From Candidatus Nanopelagicales bacterium (GTDB lineage Bacteria; Actinomycetota; Actinomycetes; S36-B12), in assembly GCA_021741645.1 (NCBI GenBank), contig JAIOXK010000006.1:1-54516 (forward strand): a stretch of 54,516 nucleotides of DNA. Direction: 5' to 3'. Every line of letters begins with the position of its first letter. The stretch's first letter is position 1. Below are positions 1 to 8,495 of this stretch, in pieces. The position numbers and the translations under genes were made by a program. The notes beneath the pieces were generated by a model, which was given only the letters and a program-made list of their open reading frames with translations, did not search any database and was not told the origin of the DNA.

Positions 1-2125
1 GCGGAAATCCCGAGAGCGCTGGGGTGGTGTCCGGGCGTAGCGGCCACGGCACGACCTTGGGGCTGGTCGTCCACTGCGGCCTTCCTCGGCCGCCGGGAAA
101 GGAGTTCTCCGAGACGAAGGGGACGAAGACGTACGGGAACTCCAGGCCCTTCGCCTTGTGAACGGTCAGCAGTGACACGGCATCCGCACCAGGCGCGACC
201 TCGAAGTCGAGGTCGACCTCGAACCGCTCGGCATCCTGCAACCGGGAGAGGAAGGCGCCCAGGCCGATGCGCCCGTCCACGTCGTTGAACTGCACGGACA
301 GATCGACGAGGGCGTGCAGGGCATGGAGTTGATGATCGGCCTGATCGGACCCCCGCAACGCCGCCTCCACCTCGATGCCCGAGGTGCGCATCACCCGGAG
401 GATGAAGTCCGGCAGCGGCTCGCCCGCATGCCGGCGCAAGGACGCGATCTCATCGGCCATCTCGCGGAATCGTTGCGTCGCCGCCGGCGAGTATGACGTC
501 AGGTCGCCGAGATCCATCAGGGCCTCGGTCAAGGACACCGCCTCGACGATGTCGGTGCCGGCCACCGCCTCGTCCAGGGCCTGTGCCAGATCCGCATGCT
601 CACCTCGGGAACGTCCGCCTGCCAGCTCCGCGGCGCGCGCACCGAGCGCCGCCAGATCTCGCGCACCGATGGCCCATCGCGGGCCCGACGCCAGTCGCAC
701 GAAGGCCGGATTGGCACAGGGATCATGGATCACCTCGAGCATGGACCGCAGGTCGATCACGGCGGGCTGGGACAGCAGCGCGGCCGAACCCGCAAGATGG
801 GTGGGCACTCCCCGCCGCCGAAGTGCTGCTTCAACCGCAACTAGGTCGCGTGAGGTCGCCGCCAGCACGGCGATGTCCTGCCAGGGCACACGCCCCGACG
901 CATGCGTTCGCTGGATCTCGTGGACGACCCAGTCGACCTCATCGGCATACGTCTCGAACAGGGCACAGGTGACCGCACCCGGACCCTTGCCGTTGTCTCC
1001 CGCACTCAGCGGCTCGACACCACGATGCACCGAGCGCAGACGCTGGGACACTCGATTCGCGACATCGAGAACAGTCGGACCCGAGCGTCGGTTCAGCGAG
1101 AGCGCATGTCGATCTGCCTCCACTGCGCCGTCGACATCCTCCCGCGCCGGAAAGTGCCTCGGGAAGCTCTCGATGTTGTCCACGCTGGCCCCACGCCAAC
1201 CGTAGATCGCCTGACACGGGTCGCCGACAGCCAGGACGGGATGTCCACCCCCGAAGATGCGCTGGAGCAGTTCGCGCTGGGCAATCGATGTGTCCTGATA
1301 CTCGTCGAGCAGAACCGTCGCGTACCGAGTTCGGAGTTCCGCGACCACCTCGGGGAAGCGCGCAACGATCTGCCCCGCCAGTCGAATCTGGTCGGCGAAG
1401 TCGATGACGTCACGCACTGCCTTCTCGGCTCGCCACTCGTCCACCAGATCTGCCATCACGGATCTGCTGGTGGATGTCGCCAGCATGTCTCGTCCGATCA
1501 CCTGCAGGCCACCGTCACGCTCGTGACCTCGGAGCCACTCCACGAGGTCGCGATCGAAGGTGCGCAGTTGTGCCGGGTCGATGGCGAGCTCGGTGAGCTC
1601 GTCATCGAGGTGCAGGAGGTCCGATGTCACGGCCACCGGCCCGCGACCGATGGCCGACAGCGGTGCGGACGAGCGACACACGAATCGGTACGCAAGTTGG
1701 CGACGGGCCTCATCCGTGAGCACCAGTGCCTCCGGCTCCCGGCCGATCCTGATGCCGTGCTCGCTGAGGATGCGGGCGGCGAAGGCATGGTAAGTGAGCA
1801 CCTCTGGTTCGCCGATCGGCTCCCCCGAGTCATCCACGCCCGAGATGACGTCGGCCTGCAACAATCGATCCACGGCACCGCGCATGGAGGTCAGCAGCTG
1901 CCCCGCGGCCTTCGTCGTGAACGTCAGTCCGAGGACCTCGTCTGGTCGCACGTGCTCGCTGGCCACCAGCCAGGCCACCCGCGCAGACATGGACGTGGTC
2001 TTGCCTGAGCCCGCACCCGCAACGATCACCGCCGGGGACATGGTTCGCGAGACGACTCCCCACTGCTCGTCCGTGAGGGTGAGCCCCAGCGCGGAGTCCA
2101 ACTCCGCACGAGAGATCTCGGTCAT
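1..2125 (-). CDS. adnB: AdnB-like UvrD-family helicase subunit, 3' end cut by window edge
   Basis: Probable lead motor subunit of the actinobacterial AdnAB helicase-nuclease, which resects DNA double-strand ends. Only the first ~708 residues are visible; the C-terminal RecB-type nuclease would lie outside the window. The start ATG at 2125 overlaps the adnA stop (ATGA), so translation is coupled. Superfamily 1A motifs are intact: Walker A GAGSGKT at residues 37-43, Walker B-type DEYQDTS, VGDPCQAIYGWRGA, and motif V TVHKAKGLEF. M. tuberculosis Rv3202c (adnA) and Rv3201c (adnB) have the same order. A plain UvrD/PcrA helicase is the alternative, but the pairing with a nuclease-bearing partner favours AdnB. 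The family is certain; the AdnB assignment is inferred from context. Confidence 0.85.
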   Translation of the reverse strand, partial: MTEISRAELDSALGLTLTDEQWGVVSRTMSPAVIVAGAGSGKTTSMSARVAWLVASEHVRPDEVLGLTFTTKAAGQLLTSMRGAVDRLLQADVISGVDDSGEPIGEPEVLTYHAFAARILSEHGIRIGREPEALVLTDEARRQLAYRFVCRSSAPLSAIGRGPVAVTSDLLHLDDELTELAIDPAQLRTFDRDLVEWLRGHERDGGLQVIGRDMLATSTSRSVMADLVDEWRAEKAVRDVIDFADQIRLAGQIVARFPEVVAELRTRYATVLLDEYQDTSIAQRELLQRIFGGGHPVLAVGDPCQAIYGWRGASVDNIESFPRHFPAREDVDGAVEADRHALSLNRRSGPTVLDVANRVSQRLRSVHRGVEPLSAGDNGKGPGAVTCALFETYADEVDWVVHEIQRTHASGRVPWQDIAVLAATSRDLVAVEAALRRRGVPTHLAGSAALLSQPAVIDLRSMLEVIHDPCANPAFVRLASGPRWAIGARDLAALGARAAELAGGRSRGEHADLAQALDEAVAGTDIVEAVSLTEALMDLGDLTSYSPAATQRFREMADEIASLRRHAGEPLPDFILRVMRTSGIEVEAALRGSDQADHQLHALHALVDLSVQFNDVDGRIGLGAFLSRLQDAERFEVDLDFEVAPGADAVSLLTVHKAKGLEFPYVFVPFVSENSFPGGRGRPQWTTSPKVVPWPLRPDTTPALSGFP

Positions 2126-5100
2126 GGAATCACCTGCTCGCCCTCGGGCTGCGCCGGGCAGGTGGTCGCATAGGCGCAGTATTGGCAGGCGCTGCCGACG
2201 GTCGCCACGACCGTGTCCGAGCGGAGCACCTCGGCGGCCGCACCGAGCCGCTGCTCGACCCACGTCGGCTCGTCAGGCGGAACGGGCTCCTGAAACTGGA
2301 CCTTGGCCTCCGTGGATCCTCGACCGGCATCGAGCCGGAGCTGCACCAGGGCCGCCCCACCAACCGGTCGCGGAGTGTCGGGGAGTGACTCGGACAAGGA
2401 TGGATCAGACGCTGCTCCCCGCTCGAGCAGGAGTTGGTACACACCGAGCTGGCCATGCTCGGGAATCTGCTTGCCCGACACCGCCGAACGCATGTTCTTG
2501 AGGTCGATGGCGACGAGTCGACCATCATCGTCGCGCTCGATGCGGTCGACGAACCCGCTCAGGGCCACCCGATCCGTCTCGCCCGAGGGGGTAGTCACCA
2601 CGATCTGAGCCCGCAGCCCCGTCTCGGTGTCGACCAGTTCGCGCTCGGCCTTGTGGTGATACCTCAGGAATCGGTCCAGCGCGGCCGTGGCCTCCGCCCG
2701 CTCTGCCGCCGACTGCCAACGGGCTTCGAATCGGAGCGCGGGCCACACCCGATCGACCTCGGCATCCATGGCTGCCAATTCCGGGGCCACCTCCCCCTTC
2801 GCCACGAAGTCCGCCACCGCATGGACGATGCTGCCGAAGCTCGTGGCCGTTCCCCGAGGGGTCTCCGCGTGCACCTCCTGTTTCAGGAACCACGTGAGAG
2901 GGCATTCGACAACGGTGTCGAGCATGCTGCCGGAGATGGACACGGGCTCGGACGGATCCCGGAGCGGACGGTCGTTCACCGTGACGTCGCGCATGCCCCA
3001 CCAGGTGGCCGGATCAGCGAGGGGGACCAGGGGACGACCGTGCTCGTCACGCTCGGCTGCCATGGCCGCGAGGCGCGTAACGGCAGCCTCGCGTAGGACC
3101 TGCGATGCCCTCGCATCCATGGCCACGGATCGAAGTTCAGCAACCAAGCCGTCCAGCGAGGACGGATGCACGGGCCTCGAGGTGGCCATCGCCTCGATGT
3201 CGTGGCCGAGGTGCAGGGCGAGGTCGCGAAACAGCCGGCTCGGCTGGTCACCAGCATCGTCCGGTTCTGCGACGGCGCTCACATGAAGACGGTGCCGCGC
3301 GCGCGTGCAGGCGACGAAGAGCAGCCGACGCTCCTCCTCCAGCAGGTCAGCAGGCCGTGGACCGGTGCCGATCCCCTGCGTCGACAACTCCTCCGCACGC
3401 AGGGTCGATCCCCGAGCCCGCAGATCTGGCCATCGGCCTTCCTGCACTCCGACGACCCAGACGTCATCCCACTCCAGACCCTTGGCTCGATGGGCGGTGA
3501 GCAGCCGCACAGCGTCGGCGCGCGCACCCCGGTCGGCCACGGATTCCGCGGGCAACTGCTGATCGGCAAGGGTCTCGATGAACGTTCGCACGCCGAGGAA
3601 TCCCGGATAGCGCCCCGCGAGGCGCGCGGCGGTGTCGAACAGAGCCATCACGGCATCCAGATCGTGATCGGCCGCGGCGCTGCCGGCCAGTGCCGCAGCA
3701 CGCAGGCGCTCGGGCCACGCGTGCGGATGGCTCGCGCCTGACCAGAGGGTCCAGAGCACCTCCTGCGGATCCGCGCCGGCCTCGATCTGCCCGCGCGCCT
3801 GGGCGAGCATGCCGGCCAGTCGCCGGATGGCGACCGTTGCCTCGTCGTCCGGTGGCAGCGTCACCACCCCCGGCGGGCGGCCAAGGAGGGATCCCAGAAC
3901 GTACTCGTGGATCAGGTCCGCTGAGGGCGGGGCGGCATAGCCCGCCTGGCGCGAACCGTCGCGCAGTACTCGTCCGAGGCGGCGGAGGTCGCTGGGCGAT
4001 AGACCGACGATCGGGCCCGACAGCACGTCCAGGACCTGGGTCGGGGAGGCCGTCGCAGGGCTGGCAGCCAGGCTGAGAACGGCGAGCAGTGTCGCTACGG
4101 CTGGCTCGTTCTTCAGGGGGATCTCGTCTGCTGCGACGACGGCCGGTATCCCCGCGGCGCGCAGCGCGCGGTGCAGGGGCGGGATGTCGGCGCTCGAACG
4201 CACGAGGACCGCCATCTGCGTCCAGGGCACCGACCTGCGCACGTGGGCCTGCCGGATCTCCCGAGCCACATGCGCGGCCTGCGACCCGCGATCGGGAAAG
4301 GTGCGCAGGGTGATGAGGTCGTCGATGCCGGGATCCGCGACCTCGGCGCACGCGGGCTGACGATGCCGCAGCAGGAGATCCGGCGGCAGTCCGACCGGAA
4401 GACGCGTGCCCAGAACAGATCCGGCGGCAGCACGGATGCGTGGGCCGAATCGCCTGGCCGTGCGCAGGACGATGATCGGTGCCGGTTCACCGGCCGCCGT
4501 GCGAAAGGTCTGCGGGAACCTGAGCAGCCCGTGCATGTCCGCGCCGCGAAAGCCGTAGATGGCCTGGTCGGGATCACCCACGGCGACGACGCAGGTGTCC
4601 GGTCCCACCAGCGCGCGCAGGAGTGCGACCTGCAGCGGATCGGTGTCCTGGTACTCATCCACGTAGATGGCGCGGTACCGCGACCTGAGCCTGCTCTGCA
4701 CCTGAGGGTCCTGGGCCCGGACAACCGCCTGGAGGACGAGTTCGCTGTAGTCGAGGACGTTCTCCAATGCCATGACCTCCTGCTCCTGCTGGACCAGCTG
4801 CCCGACGGCCACCCAGGCGGCCCGGTTCTCGGCCCGGCCGATGCGTCGAAGGGCTGGCCCGTCGAGACCGAGTTCGCGCGCCCGAACGAGGACGGCGCGC
4901 ACTTCATTGGCCAGACCGAGGGTCGGCAGTGCCCCGATGAGGTCCTCCGGCCAGTCCACTGATCCATCGACGACGGCCCCGCGGAGCAACTCACGAATCC
5001 GTACGTCCTCTTCAGCACCAGACATCAGGCGCGGTGGATTCGCGTACTCCTCGGGCGTCGCCGTCTGCTGCAGCAGACCGAAGGCGAAGGAGTGGAAGGT

Positions 5101-5391
5101 CGCGATGGTCGGGATCAGCCCGCCCCCCACGCGAGCAGTGACCCGGTCACGCAGTTCAAGGGCCGCGCGGCGGCCAAAGGTGAGCGCGAGGATCGCATCA
5201 GCCGGCAGCTGGTCCTCCGGATCGCTCAGCCGAGCGGCGATGGCCTCCACGATGGTGGTCGTCTTGCCCGTGCCTGGACCGGCCAGCACGAGGAGCGGCC
5301 CCCGGCGGTGCGCCACGACCGCCGCCTGCTCGGCGTCAAGATCGGGGACAGACGGCGCCGGCTCTGCGTCGACCTCCAAGCGCCAGCCCAT
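2122..5391 (-). CDS. adnA: AdnA-like helicase-nuclease subunit (UvrD motor plus RecB nuclease)
   Basis: Probable AdnA subunit of the double-strand-end resection complex. I chose the ATG at 5391 (1089 aa) because homology to the motor begins just after it (LDAEQAAVVAHRRG); the longer frame to 5535 adds 48 low-complexity residues and would run into the divergent gene. Motor motifs: GPGTGKT at 38-44, DEYQDTDPLQ, VGDPDQAIYGFRGAD. The C-terminus carries a PD-(D/E)XK nuclease: GSIVHAVADF, GFVDRIE, VAIDLKN and a QLGVYQ motif. The tail CQYCAYATTC (CX2CX5C), with an upstream Cys in VVECPLTWFL, fits the iron-sulfur staple of AddB/AdnA nucleases. The gene ends in an ATGA overlap with adnB. The Walker A looks catalytically competent. 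Confidence 0.88.
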   Translation of the reverse strand: MGWRLEVDAEPAPSVPDLDAEQAAVVAHRRGPLLVLAGPGTGKTTTIVEAIAARLSDPEDQLPADAILALTFGRRAALELRDRVTARVGGGLIPTIATFHSFAFGLLQQTATPEEYANPPRLMSGAEEDVRIRELLRGAVVDGSVDWPEDLIGALPTLGLANEVRAVLVRARELGLDGPALRRIGRAENRAAWVAVGQLVQQEQEVMALENVLDYSELVLQAVVRAQDPQVQSRLRSRYRAIYVDEYQDTDPLQVALLRALVGPDTCVVAVGDPDQAIYGFRGADMHGLLRFPQTFRTAAGEPAPIIVLRTARRFGPRIRAAAGSVLGTRLPVGLPPDLLLRHRQPACAEVADPGIDDLITLRTFPDRGSQAAHVAREIRQAHVRRSVPWTQMAVLVRSSADIPPLHRALRAAGIPAVVAADEIPLKNEPAVATLLAVLSLAASPATASPTQVLDVLSGPIVGLSPSDLRRLGRVLRDGSRQAGYAAPPSADLIHEYVLGSLLGRPPGVVTLPPDDEATVAIRRLAGMLAQARGQIEAGADPQEVLWTLWSGASHPHAWPERLRAAALAGSAAADHDLDAVMALFDTAARLAGRYPGFLGVRTFIETLADQQLPAESVADRGARADAVRLLTAHRAKGLEWDDVWVVGVQEGRWPDLRARGSTLRAEELSTQGIGTGPRPADLLEEERRLLFVACTRARHRLHVSAVAEPDDAGDQPSRLFRDLALHLGHDIEAMATSRPVHPSSLDGLVAELRSVAMDARASQVLREAAVTRLAAMAAERDEHGRPLVPLADPATWWGMRDVTVNDRPLRDPSEPVSISGSMLDTVVECPLTWFLKQEVHAETPRGTATSFGSIVHAVADFVAKGEVAPELAAMDAEVDRVWPALRFEARWQSAAERAEATAALDRFLRYHHKAERELVDTETGLRAQIVVTTPSGETDRVALSGFVDRIERDDDGRLVAIDLKNMRSAVSGKQIPEHGQLGVYQLLLERGAASDPSLSESLPDTPRPVGGAALVQLRLDAGRGSTEAKVQFQEPVPPDEPTWVEQRLGAAAEVLRSDTVVATVGSACQYCAYATTCPAQPEGEQVIP

Positions 5392-5451
5392 GACGCATGG
5401 ATACCACCCGGGTGCGACACCCGTGGCTCGGAGTCTGGGACCATCGGGTCT
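5392..5451. promoter_or_regulatory. Short divergent intergenic region between adnA and the flippase-like gene
   Basis: Only 60 bases separate the adnA ATG (5391) from the GTG at 5452, so both divergent promoters must sit here or within the 5' coding ends. I see short GGGTG/CACCC inverted repeats but no convincing -35/-10 pair. Transcripts may be leaderless or nearly so. Confidence 0.35.
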
Positions 5452-7884
5452 GTGAGTCCCGAGGCCCCCACCCCCAGCTCTGCTGCGGACGAGGATCTCC
5501 AGGCCCCCGTGCTTCCGGTGACGTCCGAGCCGCACACGGCCGTGATCGAGGATCCCCGGATTCCCCGGCGCGTGCGCCGCCCGCTTGACCTCGCCCGGTT
5601 CGTGCTCGCCGTCGCCATCACGGCCGGCATCATCCTGCTGGCCTACTTCGCCACCGACACCGCCGCCGGACTGGACAGCGACCTGGAGACCGGTGCCTCG
5701 CTGCTTCCGTCCCTCGTCGTGCTCGTCCTCAACATCATCGGGGGCCTCGGCACGCTCGGACTTCCGATCGCTGTCGCGGTCGCCATGGTCCTGCGCCGAC
5801 GCATGCGTCAGCTGTTCGACGCGCTCGTCGCCCTGTTCCTGGGAATCGTGGTTCTCACCGCCGTCTCGTGGGGCATCTCCGCACTGGACGTGCCGGCCCT
5901 GCTCGTCGCGCTGGCGGGTTCGACGAGCGCCTCGGCCGCCACCACGACCCCGATTCTCGGCGGTCTGGTGGCCTTCCTGACCGTCGCCCGGACCATGGGT
6001 CGGCGCCCGTGGAACGTGCTGACCGTCGTCGTCATCGGCTCGCTGATCATCGTCAGCCTGCTCAGCGGAGGGATCACCTTCGCGGGCGTCGGCATCTCAC
6101 TGACCACCGGATGGGCCGTGGGCCTCATGACCCGCTACGCCGCGGGCACCCCCACGACCCGGCCGAGCGGCCTGGAGGTGGCCGCTGCGCTGGACCGCGG
6201 CGGCTTCCCCATCACTGTCCTGCAGGCGCTGGAGTCCACCAGCCGTGGGCGCCGCTATCTCGCCACATCGCGCGCAGGGGGGCAGTTCCTCGTCACCGTT
6301 CTCGACCGAGACCTCGAGGGCGCTGGCCTGGCCAATGCCATCTGGACCAGCCTGCGTCTGCGCGACGATTCGCGCACCGGGGCCTTCAACATGCGCCGAT
6401 CCCTGGATCACTCGGCGCTGGTGTCCTATGCCGCACAGGCCGCCGGCGCTCCTGTCCCCCGGTTGCTGCTGTCATCCGAGGTCGGACCGGACTCCGTCCT
6501 CATGGCGCATGAGTACATCCTCGGCACCCGCTTCAGCGAGCTGGAGGAGGTCACCGATGAGGATCTCGTCGGCGCCTGGCGCGCGCTGCGCACCCTGCAC
6601 GAGAGCCAGATCACGCATCGATCGCTGTCACCCGAGCACCTGATCCGGGCTGAGGACGGCTCGGTGTGGCTGATCGGCGGCGAGACGGGAGCGATCGCCG
6701 CCGGCGACCTCGCCCAGCGCATCGACACCGCGGAACTGCTCACGACACTCGCCCTCCTCACCGACGTGACGCGAGCGGTCGCCACCGGCCGGACGGTGCT
6801 CGGAGCAGAGGGGCTCGCGCACTGCCTGCCTGCGCTCCAGCCGGTCGCCCTGTCACCGGCCACGCGTCGAACCATCCGCAAGCACAAGGACGTCCTCGTA
6901 GCCCTCCGCGACGCCCTGGCGGAGATCCGGCCCGGCGCTGACGACGAGCAGATCAACTTCGAACGGTTCCGACCACGCACGCTGATCATGATCATCGTCG
7001 GCACGATCGCCGGCTACGTGCTCATCTCGCAGCTCGCGCAGGTGGATCTCGTCGGCCTGCTGCGCACCGCCGACTGGGCCTGGATGGCCGCCGCGTTCGC
7101 CTTCGCGATCATCACCTACTTCGGTGCCGCCTGGTCACTGTCGGGATTCGTTCCTGAGCGGCTCCCCCTGCACCGCACGATCATGGCCCAGATCGCCGGT
7201 GACTTCGCGACACTCGTCTCGCCACCGACGCTCGGCGCGATCGCCATCAACGTGCGGTTTCTGCAGAAGGCAGGACTCCACCCAGCCCTCGCCGGAGCAA
7301 GCGTCGGGGTGTCACAGGTCATGGCCTTCGTCTTCCACATCCTGCTGCTGCTCGGCTTCGGCATCGCCGCGGGCACTCAGACGGATCTGACCTTCGACCC
7401 GCCACGCATCGCCGTGGTGATCGTGGTCGCGGTGCTGATCTTGATCCTGGCGCTGCTGGCCGTCCCCGCAGTGCGGCGCCTGATCGCCAAGCGCGTCGGT
7501 CCCCTCCTGAAGGAGGTCGGACCGCGACTCGTCACCGTCGCCCAGCGACCCCTGAAGCTGCTGGAGGGCATCGGCGGCATCCTGCTGCTGAACCTCGCCT
7601 ACATCGGCGTCCTCTACTCGTGTGTCCTGGCGTTCGACGGCAGCATGAGCATCGCCGTCGTCGGCGTCGTCTATCTCGCCGGTGCAACGATTGGCCAGGC
7701 CGCGCCGACTCCCGGTGGCCTGGGTGCGGTCGAGGCCGCCCTCGCAGCGGGCCTCACAGCCGGTGGCCTCGATGCCGGCCTCGCCGTCTCGGCCGTGCTG
7801 CTCTACCGTCTGATCACGTTCTGGATTCCGACGATCCCCGGCTACTGGGCCTTCAACTGGCTGACCAAGAAGGGCGCACTGTGA
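5452..7884 (+). CDS. Membrane protein: N-terminal TM bundle, degenerate kinase-like domain, C-terminal UPF0104/LPG-synthase-TM domain
   Basis: An 810-residue integral membrane protein of unknown substrate. The GTG at 5452 is chosen because upstream codons overlap adnA. Order: ~45 cytoplasmic residues; a bundle of several hydrophobic segments (about 45-225); a soluble domain (about 235-510) resembling a protein kinase or aminoglycoside-phosphotransferase fold; then ~8 TM segments (520-805) of the UPF0104 flippase-like type, including PTPGGLGAVEAALAAGL near the end. The kinase-like part reads THRSLSPEHLIRAEDGSVWL where HxDLxxxNxL is expected, and GGETG where DFG is expected, so it is probably a pseudokinase. 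It overlaps the NIL-domain gene by 4 bp (GTGA). Related TM domains flip or modify lipid-linked molecules; any role here is inference. Confidence 0.8.
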   Translation: MSPEAPTPSSAADEDLQAPVLPVTSEPHTAVIEDPRIPRRVRRPLDLARFVLAVAITAGIILLAYFATDTAAGLDSDLETGASLLPSLVVLVLNIIGGLGTLGLPIAVAVAMVLRRRMRQLFDALVALFLGIVVLTAVSWGISALDVPALLVALAGSTSASAATTTPILGGLVAFLTVARTMGRRPWNVLTVVVIGSLIIVSLLSGGITFAGVGISLTTGWAVGLMTRYAAGTPTTRPSGLEVAAALDRGGFPITVLQALESTSRGRRYLATSRAGGQFLVTVLDRDLEGAGLANAIWTSLRLRDDSRTGAFNMRRSLDHSALVSYAAQAAGAPVPRLLLSSEVGPDSVLMAHEYILGTRFSELEEVTDEDLVGAWRALRTLHESQITHRSLSPEHLIRAEDGSVWLIGGETGAIAAGDLAQRIDTAELLTTLALLTDVTRAVATGRTVLGAEGLAHCLPALQPVALSPATRRTIRKHKDVLVALRDALAEIRPGADDEQINFERFRPRTLIMIIVGTIAGYVLISQLAQVDLVGLLRTADWAWMAAAFAFAIITYFGAAWSLSGFVPERLPLHRTIMAQIAGDFATLVSPPTLGAIAINVRFLQKAGLHPALAGASVGVSQVMAFVFHILLLLGFGIAAGTQTDLTFDPPRIAVVIVVAVLILILALLAVPAVRRLIAKRVGPLLKEVGPRLVTVAQRPLKLLEGIGGILLLNLAYIGVLYSCVLAFDGSMSIAVVGVVYLAGATIGQAAPTPGGLGAVEAALAAGLTAGGLDAGLAVSAVLLYRLITFWIPTIPGYWAFNWLTKKGAL

Positions 7885-8129
7885 GCGAGAACCCGCGACA
7901 TGTCCAACTGACCTTCCCCCCGGGCCCCGCGACGGACCCGGTTATCTACGAGATCGTCACGCGGTTCGGTGTCGTCCCGAACATCCGACGCGCCCTCATT
8001 CAAGATCACAGCGGCTGGATGGTCTGCGAACTCGGCGGGGATCCCTCAGCGGTCGAGCAGGCCATCGCGTGGATGGAGTCGATCGGGGTAGTCGTGTCGA
8101 ACCCCGATGGGGACATCGTCGCCGGCTGA
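7881..8129 (+). CDS. Stand-alone NIL-domain protein
   Basis: An 82-residue protein made almost entirely of a NIL domain, the small ligand-binding alpha/beta fold otherwise appended to methionine ABC ATPases (MetN) and some ferredoxins. Recognisable features are the strand VQLTFPPG, the helix PVIYEIVTRFGVVPNIRRA, and VEQAIAWMESIGVVV near the end. The GTG start (7881) overlaps the previous stop, so it is translationally coupled to the membrane pseudokinase gene and may act with it. No transporter gene is adjacent. Ligand unknown; binding of a sulfur amino acid is only a guess from MetN. Confidence 0.82.
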   Translation: MSENPRHVQLTFPPGPATDPVIYEIVTRFGVVPNIRRALIQDHSGWMVCELGGDPSAVEQAIAWMESIGVVVSNPDGDIVAG

Positions 8130-8189
8130 CGTCGATTGCGAACTTGTCGTTGACATGCGCGCACCCTCGGTCTGCGCCACACTGGCGCC

Positions 8190-8384
8190 ATGAGCGAAGT
8201 GAAGATCATCCCGACCACCGACGGCCCTCTCGAAGTCGATGGGGACGTGCGCATCGTCGCCCCCGACGGCACCGTGATTCGCGAGACCTCGAAGGCCTAC
8301 CTGTGCCGCTGCGGGCATTCCAAGAGCAAGCCGTTCTGCGACGGCAGTCACAAGCGCGAAGGGTGGACCGAGGCCAGCGAGTAG
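8190..8384 (+). CDS. CDGSH iron-sulfur domain protein
   Basis: A 64-residue protein carrying one complete CDGSH cluster site: CRC, seven residues, then PFCDGSHK, giving the three Cys and one His that bind a redox-active [2Fe-2S] cluster in mitoNEET-type proteins. It is short and has no membrane anchor, as in bacterial single-domain versions. There is no good Shine-Dalgarno before the ATG; a TTGACA lies at 8150-8155, so a short-leader or leaderless transcript is possible, although no well-spaced -10 was found. Electron transfer or Fe-S handling is inferred from the family. It is followed by two hairpins. Confidence 0.9.
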   Translation: MSEVKIIPTTDGPLEVDGDVRIVAPDGTVIRETSKAYLCRCGHSKSKPFCDGSHKREGWTEASE

Positions 8385-8388
8385 ACCC

Positions 8389-8447
8389 TTGCTGCGTCAG
8401 TAGGTGGGCTCCGCGAGGCCGGACGACCCCACCTACTGACGCAGCAA
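8389..8447. repeat. Perfect 20-bp inverted repeat at a convergent gene junction
   Basis: The left arm (8389-8408, beginning TTGCTGCGTC) and right arm (8428-8447, ending GACGCAGCAA) are exact reverse complements over 20 bp, with a 19-nt loop. It starts five bases after the CDGSH stop codon. There is no T-tract. It could be a bidirectional terminator or a palindromic intergenic element. Confidence 0.85.
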
Positions 8448-8458
8448 CGAGCATGACA

Positions 8459-8484
8459 GGAGCCCCGCCCGAAGGCGGGGCTCC
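8459..8484. terminator. Bidirectional hairpin terminator with TTCG/CGAA loop
   Basis: An 11-bp perfect stem (GGAGCCCCGCC pairing with GGCGGGGCTCC) closes a 4-base loop. On the minus strand the loop is TTCG closed by C-G, a very stable tetraloop. It lies between the convergent CDGSH and Pro-Thr-repeat genes. No U-run follows, as is common in actinobacteria. Confidence 0.8.
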
Positions 8485-8495
8485 GTCGTGTGGTG

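Noticed and set aside
902-2008. Long open frame on the plus strand opposite adnB
   Set aside because: It is antisense to a gene with intact helicase motifs; its translation shows no family signal, as expected from high G+C third positions.
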